A DNA stretch of 64,000 nucleotides from positions 1-64,000 of the forward strand of contig JAIEPW010000044.1 in assembly GCA_019748195.1 (NCBI GenBank), in the 5' to 3' direction. Below are positions 44,825-53,510 of the stretch, piece after piece (position 1 is the stretch's first letter; each line of letters opens with the position of its first letter). This stretch comes from Bryobacteraceae bacterium. GTDB taxonomy: Bacteria; Acidobacteriota; Terriglobia; Bryobacterales; Bryobacteraceae. Both the position numbers and the translations under genes were made by a program. The notes beneath the pieces were generated by a model. The model was not told the origin of the DNA. It made no database searches and saw only the letters and a list, made by a program, of their open reading frames with translations.

Positions 44825-47800
44825 TTACTCCGCGCGCAGGGTCTCCAGCAGGGGCATGCGCACCACGGCGCGCACAGCGGCCAACGACGCGAGCACCGCG
44901 GCTGCGGGAACGGCGAGGATCAGGATGGCCAGCGAGATATCGGGCCGGTGGCCGCCGCGGGACAGGAACGCCGGCAGGATGGCGATGGCGGCGCAAGCAG
45001 CGCCGATCCCGATGCCGCATGCCAGCAGATACAGGTTCTCCGCCAGCACCATCCGGCCGATCGCCCGCCGTTGGAACCCGACCGCTTGCAGCAGCGCGAG
45101 CTCGCGGCGCCTTTCGAGCACGTTGCGCAGCAAAACCGCCGCCAGCCCGAGCGTGCCCAGCAGCAGGCCCAGCCCCCCCAAAGCCTGAAACGTGGACAGA
45201 TACGTGTTCTCCACGCGGTGATAGGCCGCCAGCCTCTCCGGACTGGAAGTGACGTCCAGGCCGTAGTCCTCCAGCGACTCCTCCAGAAGCTTGGAAGCCG
45301 CCGCCGGATCGGACGCGGCGATCAGGAAGGCGCGGAACCCCTGCTGCTCCGGGAAGGCTTTCTTGAAATTGTCCTCGGACACGATCAGCTCGCTCTGGAA
45401 GATGCTGTTGCGGAGCGCAGCCACCACCCGCAGCCGGACCTCCGCGGCCGTGCCCGCGTTCAGCACGATCTCATCGCCCAGCTTCTTGTGCAGGACGTAC
45501 TGGAGCGAATTCGCATCCACCGCCGCGGGGATGGATTCCCCACCGGCGCGGTTGAGAAGGAGCCAGGGGTTTGCTTTCTCCGCGTCGTTCTCCGCGAGGC
45601 TGGAGGCGAAGGAGAACCTTGCGGCATCCAGAAAGCGTTTCGGCGCGCCCAACACGCGGGGGTTACGAGGCTCATACAGGTTCAGGCAGCTTGCATCGTC
45701 GCCGGGACGGAGGCGGAAGGGCACGAACTCGACCTTGCTCCAGTCGCCCGAGGTCAGATTCAGGCTCTCGCGTCCGGACTCCGTATTCAGGTCGAAGAAG
45801 AGGGGGAGCTGCGCTTCGGCCAATAGCGGATACCCGCCGGTGCCGGACCTGGGATCAAGCGGCGATGCCTCCGGCTGCCGGAACGCTTCCAGGGCGACAA
45901 CCAGGAAGGTCGCGGAGGCGATGAGGGCGATCGCCAGAATGCTGCGTCCCGGACGGTAGCCTGCGTTGCGAAATCCCAGGCGGAGCACGCCATGAGCGCC
46001 CACCAGGCTGCCGGACGAGGAGCGGAGGAGATAGAGCAGATACGCCAGCGCGGCCACCAGCAACAGGCTGCCCCCGCCGAAGAACGCGCCCGCATCCGGA
46101 ATCAGGGCCGCCAGACCCAGCGCGATCCCCGTGATGGCGAGCAATCCCGCTGTGACGGCGGTGATCCGCGGGACTCGCAGCTTCCCGGCCGCGACTCCGG
46201 TCTCAGGACGGCTGCCGGTCAGCAGGCCTCGCGGGGTAATGCGGCGCAAGGCGCGCAGCGTCAGAACAATGCACACCAGCGCGACGGCGATGCCCGCGAC
46301 GGCGCCCGAAACAAGCGGAGCGGGCGACACATGGAGCCTCAGCAGCGAGGTCCCCACCGCGCCGCTCCACCAGTGTGTGAGTCCGTAAATGAGAAACTGC
46401 GCGTACCCGATGGCCAGAACGGATCCCGCCGCCGTTCCGGTCAACGCCAGCAGCACGCCTTCGGTCAGGAACAGCCGCCGGACATGAGCCGCGCTGAATC
46501 CCAGAGCCTTCAGCGTGCCGATCTCGCGCAGCCGCTGCTCGATGCCCAGTTGAAAGAACAGCGCGGTCAGCAGCATCGCGGACACAACCAGGAAGAAGCT
46601 GAAGTAGGTGAAGTATTCGCCGAAATCCGTGGAGCCGCGCGATGCGGCCAGACCCTCGCTGCGCGGCTGGAAGTAACCCATGCCCAGGCTGGCCGGATCC
46701 GTCTGGGCCCGCAGCCTGGTCCGGAACGTCTGCAATTGCGCGACCCCCGAAACACGGACCGAAGTCAGCTTGCCGAATCGCGACTGCCACAGTTTCTGGC
46801 CCGCTTCCAACGTCAGGAACGCCTTGGGGGTGGTCCGGTAGCGCTTCCAGTAGTCTTCATCCTTGGGCCGGACTTTTTTCAGGTCCATGGGGAATGGGGG
46901 ATCCCAATCGCCCAGCGTTTCCGCTTCCGTGATGCCGGGGTACTCCGGAGACAGATCGCGATCGGCGGCAAAGCCCGCGATGGGAACGATGGAGTGCAGC
47001 CGGAAGCTCGCCTCGCGGGTCAACAGCGCGCCCGACTCGTCCCACAGATAGTAAGTGATGTGAACGGGATCGCCCACCTTGGCTCCCAGGTCCGCCGCGG
47101 CCCAGGTGTTCAGGACAATGGAGCGGTCGTCGAGACCGGCGGGCAGCAGCCGGCGGTCCATCGCCGTGATCAGCGAATACGGAACGGACGCGCGATCCGT
47201 GCGGATCTCGTTGGCCAGGTAGCTGAATACGCCGTATGCCGGCTGGGCTCCGGCAGCTTTGCGAGTGGCCTCCAGCAGGTCGTCGTTAACCACGGCGCTT
47301 TCGCTCTCCACCGAGATCGCGTCCTGAGCTTCCACGCCGCGCAAGCGGACCCCGACGTCGGCGAGGGTCACGGCCTTGCGCCAGTTCGGGTCGGGGGAAC
47401 CCAGCAGGATGGCGTTGACCTTGCCTGGCTGGCCCAGGTCCTTTTGCAGCCGCTTGAGGGGAAGAAAAGCGGCGAAAACCGATCCCTGCGCGGGCTTCAG
47501 CGAGAATTCGCCCAGTTGTGACGGCGGCAAGACGCGGCCCACGGTGAAGCGGATGGTGCGCGAGGAATCCTCCTTGCGACCATGCAGCGATTCCTTGGCT
47601 ATGGCGGAAGGTTTCTCCAGGCGGACCAGCAGGGCGTCGCCGGACTTCAATCCTAACTCCGCCGCCAGCGCCTCGCTGAGATGCGCTTCGCGATCCGCGG
47701 GCGCTTCGCCGGCAACCTGGTGGAACTTCCAGAATCGATCGTCCACGCCGTACAGCGATACGCCGGTGACGCGGCGCTTGTCCGACCCGTTCACGACGAC

Positions 47801-48058
47801 GCCTTCCAGCGCGACCAACGGCGCCGCGTCCTTTAGTTCCTGCGCCAGCATCTCCCGGAAGAACAAGGCGCTGCTCAGCACCGCGTGAGTTCTGCCGAGC
47901 CTTTGCAGCACCAGCTCGCCCAGCGACGCTCGCACCGATTCGCCCACCAGCAACGCGCCCGAAAGAACGGCAACGGCGGTAGCCACGCCCAGCACCACGG
48001 CGGCGTTGGTCCGCTTGTAATAAGACAGGCTTCGCGCGGCCAGGGAAGGAAGTGTCAT
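44825..48058 (-). CDS. Large FtsX/MacB-type ABC permease
   Basis: 1077 residues from ATG 48058 (MTLPSLAARSLSYYKRTNAAVV); the first 432 codons of the 1509-residue track ORF are a shadow of the divergent ATPase gene. The architecture is TM1, a long periplasmic domain, a first FtsX bundle (YFSFFLVVSAMLLTALFFQLGIEQRLREIGTLKALGFS), a linker bundle, a second periplasmic part and a terminal FtsX bundle ending RMPLLETLRAE. Such duplicated permeases act in lipoprotein release, peptide export or mechanotransmission and need an ATPase. None of the matching LolD/MacB type is adjacent. It starts 42 bp from the divergent Wzt-like ATPase. Confidence 0.88.
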   Translation of the reverse strand: MTLPSLAARSLSYYKRTNAAVVLGVATAVAVLSGALLVGESVRASLGELVLQRLGRTHAVLSSALFFREMLAQELKDAAPLVALEGVVVNGSDKRRVTGVSLYGVDDRFWKFHQVAGEAPADREAHLSEALAAELGLKSGDALLVRLEKPSAIAKESLHGRKEDSSRTIRFTVGRVLPPSQLGEFSLKPAQGSVFAAFLPLKRLQKDLGQPGKVNAILLGSPDPNWRKAVTLADVGVRLRGVEAQDAISVESESAVVNDDLLEATRKAAGAQPAYGVFSYLANEIRTDRASVPYSLITAMDRRLLPAGLDDRSIVLNTWAAADLGAKVGDPVHITYYLWDESGALLTREASFRLHSIVPIAGFAADRDLSPEYPGITEAETLGDWDPPFPMDLKKVRPKDEDYWKRYRTTPKAFLTLEAGQKLWQSRFGKLTSVRVSGVAQLQTFRTRLRAQTDPASLGMGYFQPRSEGLAASRGSTDFGEYFTYFSFFLVVSAMLLTALFFQLGIEQRLREIGTLKALGFSAAHVRRLFLTEGVLLALTGTAAGSVLAIGYAQFLIYGLTHWWSGAVGTSLLRLHVSPAPLVSGAVAGIAVALVCIVLTLRALRRITPRGLLTGSRPETGVAAGKLRVPRITAVTAGLLAITGIALGLAALIPDAGAFFGGGSLLLVAALAYLLYLLRSSSGSLVGAHGVLRLGFRNAGYRPGRSILAIALIASATFLVVALEAFRQPEASPLDPRSGTGGYPLLAEAQLPLFFDLNTESGRESLNLTSGDWSKVEFVPFRLRPGDDASCLNLYEPRNPRVLGAPKRFLDAARFSFASSLAENDAEKANPWLLLNRAGGESIPAAVDANSLQYVLHKKLGDEIVLNAGTAAEVRLRVVAALRNSIFQSELIVSEDNFKKAFPEQQGFRAFLIAASDPAAASKLLEESLEDYGLDVTSSPERLAAYHRVENTYLSTFQALGGLGLLLGTLGLAAVLLRNVLERRRELALLQAVGFQRRAIGRMVLAENLYLLACGIGIGAACAAIAILPAFLSRGGHRPDISLAILILAVPAAAVLASLAAVRAVVRMPLLETLRAE

Positions 48059-48063
48059 CTTTC

Positions 48064-48092
48064 TTGAGTATAGGCTCGGCGATGTTGATACA
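48064..48092 (+). promoter_or_regulatory. Possible promoter for a leaderless ATPase transcript
   Basis: TTGAGT (48064-48069), a 17-bp spacer and GATACA (48087-48092). A start site 7-8 bp further on would fall at or just before the TTG codon at 48101, giving an mRNA with essentially no leader. The boxes are moderate matches. Confidence 0.3.
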
Positions 48093-48100
48093 CTGGGCCT

Positions 48101-49303
48101 TTGCTGCAGGTCCAGAACGTTTCCAAGGTTTACCGCCTTTATCGCCAACCCTCGGATCGCCTGGCGCAACTTCTGCCGTTCGTCTCCAAACCCCAGCCGC
48201 GCGAGTTCTGGGCGCTGCGTAACATCAGCTTCGGCGTGGAGCGCGGAGAAGTGTTCAGCCTGATCGGCCCGAACGGCTCCGGCAAAAGCACGCTGCTGGA
48301 GATCATTTGCGGCATCCTGGCGCCGACGTCCGGACGCGTGCTGAGCGGAGGCCGGATCGCCGCGCTGCTCGAACTCGGCGCGGGCTTCAACCCGGAATTC
48401 AGCGGGCGCGAGAATGTCTTCCTGAATGGAGAAATCCTGGGCATTCCCCGCCGCGATATGGAGATCCTCTTTCCGCGAATCGAGGAGTTCGCGGGCATCG
48501 GAGCGTTCCTGGACCGCCCCGTCAAGGAGTATTCGAGCGGCATGTATGTCCGGCTCGCCTTTGCCACGGCCATCCACGTGGAGCCGGAAATCCTGGTGGT
48601 GGACGAGGCCCTCGCCGTGGGTGACGCGATATTCGCGAATCGCTGCATCCAGAAGTTCGAGGAGCTGAAGAGGAGCGGCGTGACGGTTCTGTTCGTTTCC
48701 CATGACCTCGGATTGGTCAAACGCCTCAGTGACCGCGCCGCCTTTCTTCATAACGGCGAAATGAAAGCGATCGGCGTCCCCAACGACGTGGTGAATCGCT
48801 ACGTCGCGATGGTGCTGGAACGCTCCGAAAACGGCAAGGAACATCCGGCGGAGGCGACCGGCGACGGCGCGTTCCGGCACGGCGACGGCGCGAGCCGCAT
48901 CCTCCACGTCGATCTGCTCGACGCCTCCGGCAATCCCGCGCGATCCATCCGTTCCGGCGACCGCGTCACCGTTCAGATCCGCGCCCGCGCGGCCAGGGAT
49001 CTCGACAATCCAGTGGCCGGCATCCTGATCCGGAACCGCCTTGGGATCGATGTTTTTGGAACGAACTCGAAAATCGAGAAGGTGGAGCCCGGATTCGTCA
49101 GGGCGGGTCAAACTTTTGAGGTCGATTTCACCTTCGATTGCCACCTGACAAGACAGGAATATACACTGACGGTTGCCACGCAGCATCCGGAAGGTTTCAG
49201 CCAGGATTGGCTGGACGGCGCGCTTGCGTTTACCGTGATCGAACCGCGCGACGTGGCAGGCTTGGCGAATCTGAAAACCGAGGTGACCTGGCGGAGTGAA
49301 TAG
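48101..49303 (+). CDS. Polysaccharide-export ABC ATPase (Wzt/TagH-like)
   Basis: 400 residues. The N-terminal ABC domain has Walker A GPNGSGKST, the polysaccharide-exporter-specific N-terminus VYRLYRQPSDRLAQLLPF, signature YSSGMYVRLAFA and Walker B LVVDEALAVGDAIF. The C-terminal 150 residues form a beta-sandwich (RILHVDLLDASGNPARSIRSGDRVTVQIR ... AFTVIE) like the Wzt carbohydrate-binding domain that recognises the O-antigen end before export. No Wzm-type permease is next to it. TTG 48101 is taken as start because VQNVSKVYRLY must be included. The POT transporter gene overlaps its end. Confidence 0.87.
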   Translation: MLQVQNVSKVYRLYRQPSDRLAQLLPFVSKPQPREFWALRNISFGVERGEVFSLIGPNGSGKSTLLEIICGILAPTSGRVLSGGRIAALLELGAGFNPEFSGRENVFLNGEILGIPRRDMEILFPRIEEFAGIGAFLDRPVKEYSSGMYVRLAFATAIHVEPEILVVDEALAVGDAIFANRCIQKFEELKRSGVTVLFVSHDLGLVKRLSDRAAFLHNGEMKAIGVPNDVVNRYVAMVLERSENGKEHPAEATGDGAFRHGDGASRILHVDLLDASGNPARSIRSGDRVTVQIRARAARDLDNPVAGILIRNRLGIDVFGTNSKIEKVEPGFVRAGQTFEVDFTFDCHLTRQEYTLTVATQHPEGFSQDWLDGALAFTVIEPRDVAGLANLKTEVTWRSE

Positions 49304-50765
49304 CGACCGGAGTTTCTTTGGGCATCCGCGCGGCCTGGCGACGCTCTTCTTCACCGAGATGTGGGAGCGCTTCAGCTATTACGGAATGCGAGCCCTGCTG
49401 ATCCTGTTCATGACGGCGACCGTCGCCACAGGCGGTCTCGGTTTCGACACCGCCACGGCGGGCATCGTCTATGGCCTCTATACGTCGTCGGTTTACCTGT
49501 TAAGCCTTCCCGGGGGCTGGCTGGCGGATCAGTTCCTGGGGCTTCGCCGCGCCGTGCTGTACGGCGGCATCCTGATCATGCTCGGGCAATTCACCCTCGC
49601 CATTCCCACCATGGAAGCGTTCTACGGCGGCCTGGCATTGATCGTGTTCGGCACCGGACTCCTGAAGCCGAACGTCAGCGCGATTGTCGGGCAGCTCTAT
49701 GGGCCGGAAGACCAACGGCGCGACGCGGGGTTCTCCATCTTCTATATGGGGATCAACCTCGGCGCTTTCATCGCTCCGCTGGCCTGCGGGTGGGTGGGAC
49801 AACGGATCAACTACCGGTGGGGCTTTATGCTCGCCGGGTTCGGCATGGCGTTGGGCTTGATCCAGTACTCACTGGGCGGCAAGCACCTGGGCGATGCGGG
49901 CCTGCATCCCGCCAGGGCGGAGGATCCGGGCGATCTCGCGCGCAGGAAGAGGCAATTGGCGTGGGGCACGGCCGCCGTGCTCACGCTCCTCGGAGTGCCC
50001 GTCCTGCTGGCATGGACCGGCTCCATCACCGTCACGGCCGCGGCTTTGGGTGATTGGTTCGGCGTACTCCTGATCCTGCTGGTCATCGGCGTGTTCGCCG
50101 CGCTCATCGGATCGAAAAGCTTCACCAGCGTGGAGCGGCGGCGATTCATGGCGATCGGCTTCCTGTTCCTCGCCTCGACATTGTTCTGGTCCGCCTTCGA
50201 GCAGGCCGGATCGACGCTGAACCTCTTCGCCGAACGCAGCACCGAAAACAGCCTTTTCGGTTTCGACTATCCCTCCAGTTGGTATCAATCGCTGAACTCT
50301 CTGTTCCTGATTTCGTTCGCGCCCTTGTTCGCATGGCTTTGGGTCCGCCTGGGTTCGCGCGAGCCTTCCAGCCCCGCGAAGTTCTCCTGGGGTTTGATTT
50401 TCGTCGGGCTCGGATTCGCGCTGGCGGCGGTCGCTGCCGCTCTTGCCACCGGCGGAGTGAAAGCCGGGCCCGGGTGGCTTTGGGGTGTGTATTGGCTTCA
50501 TACCCTGGGCGAATTGAGCCTCAGCCCGGTGGGCCTCAGCGCGATGACCAAGCTTGCGCCGGCGCGAGTGACAGGATTGATGATGGGCGTCTGGTTCGTC
50601 TCCATTTCCGCGGGCAATTACATCGGAGGCCGCGTCGCGGCTGTTTACGATCAATTCTCCACGGAAACGCTGTTCTTCATGGTCGCGGCGTTTGCGATCG
50701 GCGCCGGCCTGGTGCTCGCGTTGCTGGTGAAACCGATTCGATCCCTCATGGGAGGTGTGAAGTGA
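49296..50765 (+). CDS. POT family proton-dependent oligopeptide transporter
   Basis: 489-residue MFS transporter for di- and tripeptides. Signatures: TEMWERFSYYGMRALLILFM (PTR2 motif, with the proton-coupling ExxER-type start), FYMGINLGAFIAPL and FEQAGSTLNLFAERSTE. About 14 membrane helices are present. GTG 49296 overlaps the ATPase stop by 8 bp and the stop overlaps the peptidase start, so the transporter and the downstream M24 peptidase are almost certainly expressed together: peptides are imported, then hydrolysed. Confidence 0.92.
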   Translation: MNSDRSFFGHPRGLATLFFTEMWERFSYYGMRALLILFMTATVATGGLGFDTATAGIVYGLYTSSVYLLSLPGGWLADQFLGLRRAVLYGGILIMLGQFTLAIPTMEAFYGGLALIVFGTGLLKPNVSAIVGQLYGPEDQRRDAGFSIFYMGINLGAFIAPLACGWVGQRINYRWGFMLAGFGMALGLIQYSLGGKHLGDAGLHPARAEDPGDLARRKRQLAWGTAAVLTLLGVPVLLAWTGSITVTAAALGDWFGVLLILLVIGVFAALIGSKSFTSVERRRFMAIGFLFLASTLFWSAFEQAGSTLNLFAERSTENSLFGFDYPSSWYQSLNSLFLISFAPLFAWLWVRLGSREPSSPAKFSWGLIFVGLGFALAAVAAALATGGVKAGPGWLWGVYWLHTLGELSLSPVGLSAMTKLAPARVTGLMMGVWFVSISAGNYIGGRVAAVYDQFSTETLFFMVAAFAIGAGLVLALLVKPIRSLMGGVK

Positions 50766-51931
50766 ATCTGGCGGAAATACAGGAAAAGCTGCTGGCCGAA
50801 CACCTCCACGGCTGGTTGTTTTTTGATCACCATCAGCGTGATCCGCTGGCCTACCGCGTGCTGGGACTTCCCACCGGCATTGTCGCCACCCGGCGCTGGT
50901 ACTACTTCATTCCCGCCTCGGGCGAGCCTCGCGGCCTGGTTCACAGAATCGAGCCCCATTCTCTCGATGCCGTGCCCGGCGAGAAATTCCCGTACGCCGG
51001 CTGGAGCGCCCAGCTCGACGGTTTGCGGCGCGTCCTGGGAGGGGCCCGGCGGGTTGCCATGCAGTACTCGCCGATGTGCGCCATCCCGTACGTCTCCATG
51101 GTGGACGCCGGAACCATCGAACTGGTTCGCAGTCTCGGCGTGGAGATTGTCAGTTCGGCGAATCTCATCCAGTATTTCGAGGCGCGGTGGAGCGAAGAGC
51201 AGCTCGCCATGCATCTGGAGGCTGGGCGGCGTGTCGATCGAATTCGCGCGGCGGCGTTTCGCCGCATCGGCGAAAAGCATCGCGAAGGCTCTCCTGTTAC
51301 GGAATACGAGATTCAGCAGTTTATCCGGTCCGAATTCGCCGCCCAAGGAATGATTACCGATCACGGACCCATCGTCGCGGTGAACGCCAACGCCTCCGAT
51401 CCGCATTACGAGCCCAGCGCGGAACGTCACTCGCCGATCCGTCCGGGCGATGCTGTCTTGATCGACCTCTGGGCGAAGCTCGATCGCCCGGATGCGGTCT
51501 ACTATGACGTGACCTGGGATGGCTTCTGCGGCGCGCAGCCGCCTTCCGGGCTGGTGAACATCTTTGAGATCGTGCGCGACGCCCGCGATGCCGCGGTGGC
51601 GCGTGTTCGCCGGGCGATCGCGGCTGGGCAATCGCTCCAGGGATTCGAGGTGGACGACGCGGCTCGTGGATTCATCCGGGAAAGAGGCTTCGCCGACTTC
51701 TTCTTCCACCGCACCGGTCATAGTATCGGGCCCGATGTTCACGGAACCGGCGCGAACATGGACAACCTCGAGACGCACGATGAACGCGCCGTGATCGCGG
51801 GCACATGCTTCTCGGTGGAGCCGGGAATCTACTTGCCTGAGTTCGGAATCCGGTCAGAAGTCAACGTTTACGTGGAGCACTCAGACGCTCGTGTCACCGG
51901 TGAAGTCCAGGATGCCCTCATTCTTGTTTGA
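50762..51931 (+). CDS. M24 family Xaa-Pro aminopeptidase-like metallopeptidase
   Basis: 389 residues from GTG 50762, whose GTGA overlaps the transporter stop; the long track ORF from 50054 is a shadow of that transporter. The N-terminal creatinase-like domain precedes a pita-bread fold with all five metal ligands: Asp in VLIDLWAK, Asp in VYYDVTWDG, His in HRTGHSIGPDVHGTG, Glu in SVEPGIYL and Glu in IRSEVNVYV. It removes N-terminal residues before proline from peptides in the cytoplasm and pairs logically with the POT importer. The DGFCGAQPPSG insert is slightly unusual. Confidence 0.92.
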   Translation: MNLAEIQEKLLAEHLHGWLFFDHHQRDPLAYRVLGLPTGIVATRRWYYFIPASGEPRGLVHRIEPHSLDAVPGEKFPYAGWSAQLDGLRRVLGGARRVAMQYSPMCAIPYVSMVDAGTIELVRSLGVEIVSSANLIQYFEARWSEEQLAMHLEAGRRVDRIRAAAFRRIGEKHREGSPVTEYEIQQFIRSEFAAQGMITDHGPIVAVNANASDPHYEPSAERHSPIRPGDAVLIDLWAKLDRPDAVYYDVTWDGFCGAQPPSGLVNIFEIVRDARDAAVARVRRAIAAGQSLQGFEVDDAARGFIRERGFADFFFHRTGHSIGPDVHGTGANMDNLETHDERAVIAGTCFSVEPGIYLPEFGIRSEVNVYVEHSDARVTGEVQDALILV

Positions 51932-53510
51932 GCGCCGGCTCACCGCGATTCTGTTCCTGGCGCCGGGGCTCACGGCGGGCATCGCGTCTCATGCGGACCG
52001 CGGGGGAATCGTCGAGATACGCCTGGATGACGGTCGCGCGGAAGTGGAGTTCGTCAGCGAAACGGCGTTCCGGCTCACCAGAGGTTGGGGTCCCGCGCCG
52101 TTGCAGCGTGCTCCCGTCCCACATCAGCCCGTGAAATACCGCGTTACCGGGGCCGCCTCCGAGCTGCGTATCGAATCGGATTCGATTGTGGTCGCGTTCG
52201 ACAAGGATACCTTCCGGATGTCCGTTCGCGACCTGAAGGGCGCCGCGATCCTCCGCGAGTCCAAGGCCGCCGGCCGCTTCGGAGATCGCGTTCGTCTGGA
52301 GATTCAGGCCGCCCCGTCGGACCGTTTCTTCGGATTCGGCTGGAACCGGCAGCCCGGAATTCAACTCCGAGGAAGACAGGGCACATCCACCCGCCCCTTC
52401 TTCTTCTCCAGCGCGGGCTACGGGATCTATTTACGCGGCGTGGCCAGCGCTCGGTACGATTTCCGGAACCTCGCGTTCTCTCTTGTCGAAGCCGTTTCTC
52501 CGACGCTGGACGTGCTGATCTATCACGGTCCAACACCCAAGGAGATCCTGCAGGAACATGCGAGCTTCAGTCGCGCCGACGAGCCGCTCAGCGGCAGTAG
52601 CCTCCAGGTGCTCGCGGTGAACGGACTTCCTCGCCTTGCCGAAGCGATGCCGCCGGTGTCCGATCTGAAAACGCTTACGGATCAATTGAATCAGGAATCG
52701 CTCAGCGGTGTCCGCTATCCCGCCGTGGATCTGAACTCGTTCGCGTCTTGGCCCGATCCCCAACGGCGGCGCGCGCTCCAGGTCGCGGCGATCCTGCCGC
52801 TTCTGTACGATTCGCGAAACGCGCGTCCGGTGGTTCCAGGCCGCGGCGCGTTCGTGCCTTACTTGCTCACGTATCTGCGCGAGGCTTACGATCGCGGCTA
52901 CCCGATAATCCACCCGCGCGTATTTCAGTTCTCACGCGACCCGGAAACCGCGCGCGATCCTGATTGGTTCATGGTGGGCGACGAGATCCTGGTTGCGCCG
53001 GTTTTCGACGAAACCGGCAAACGCAGGATCGAGCTGCCGCGCGGAAGCTGGACCGATCTTCGCGGCAACATCCGGTATCGTGGACGGCAGGTTGTGGAGG
53101 TGGACGCACCCGCCGATTACACGCCGCTGCTCGTTCGCAACGGAAGCCTGTTTCCCTTGGCCGTGCAATCCAGAAACGATTTTCTGGAGCTGCACTATTT
53201 CCCCAGCCTCGGCGGCGAGTTCTTCCTTTGGGAGGAGAGCATCGAGGAGAATACGCAGTTTCACGCATCTCCCGTTGGCGAGGAATACCGGCTGGAAATT
53301 GAAACCCGAGTGGACCGCACCTACGAGTGGATTGTTCACCACGTTGCCAAGCCAGTTTCCGTAAAGGATGAGCGCCTTGCGTTCCCGGAGGCCCGCGCGA
53401 TTACCGAATTGCGCCCAGGTCGCTGGTTCTACGACGCCGCTCGCCGGAATCTGCACGTGATGCTCGAAGCCGCCAAGGGCTCGGACCGCATCGTCAACAT
53501 TACTTTCTAG
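51912..53510 (+). CDS. GH31-like protein lacking the catalytic barrel core
   Basis: 532 residues from ATG 51912, overlapping the peptidase gene by 20 bp, with a signal-like N-terminus (RRLTAILFLAPGLTAGIAS). The first 210 residues match the GH31 N-terminal beta-sandwich (RFFGFGWNRQPGIQLRGRQGT, LDVLIYHGPTPKEIL). The last 230 match the GH31 end (YLLTYLREAYDRGYPIIHPRVF, DWFMVGDEILVAPVFDETGKR, ELPRGSWTDL). In between only about 100 residues replace the usual TIM-barrel portion of 300 or more, and no DMNE-type nucleophile or acid/base motif is seen. It is probably a non-hydrolytic remnant or carbohydrate-binding derivative. Its stop shares CTAG with the convergent tail gene. Confidence 0.75.
   Translation: MPSFLFERRLTAILFLAPGLTAGIASHADRGGIVEIRLDDGRAEVEFVSETAFRLTRGWGPAPLQRAPVPHQPVKYRVTGAASELRIESDSIVVAFDKDTFRMSVRDLKGAAILRESKAAGRFGDRVRLEIQAAPSDRFFGFGWNRQPGIQLRGRQGTSTRPFFFSSAGYGIYLRGVASARYDFRNLAFSLVEAVSPTLDVLIYHGPTPKEILQEHASFSRADEPLSGSSLQVLAVNGLPRLAEAMPPVSDLKTLTDQLNQESLSGVRYPAVDLNSFASWPDPQRRRALQVAAILPLLYDSRNARPVVPGRGAFVPYLLTYLREAYDRGYPIIHPRVFQFSRDPETARDPDWFMVGDEILVAPVFDETGKRRIELPRGSWTDLRGNIRYRGRQVVEVDAPADYTPLLVRNGSLFPLAVQSRNDFLELHYFPSLGGEFFLWEESIEENTQFHASPVGEEYRLEIETRVDRTYEWIVHHVAKPVSVKDERLAFPEARAITELRPGRWFYDAARRNLHVMLEAAKGSDRIVNITF

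Noticed and set aside
41048-45826. 1592-residue plus-strand ORF, the longest in the track
   Set aside because: It is antisense to PadR, the acylase, the propeller and part of the permease, all with clear family motifs. High GC with strong third-position bias keeps the opposite frame open; the product is Gly/Ala/Arg/His-rich with no motif.
45992-47521. 509-residue plus-strand ORF
   Set aside because: Antisense to the FtsX-type permease; Gln/Arg/Gly-rich with no domain.
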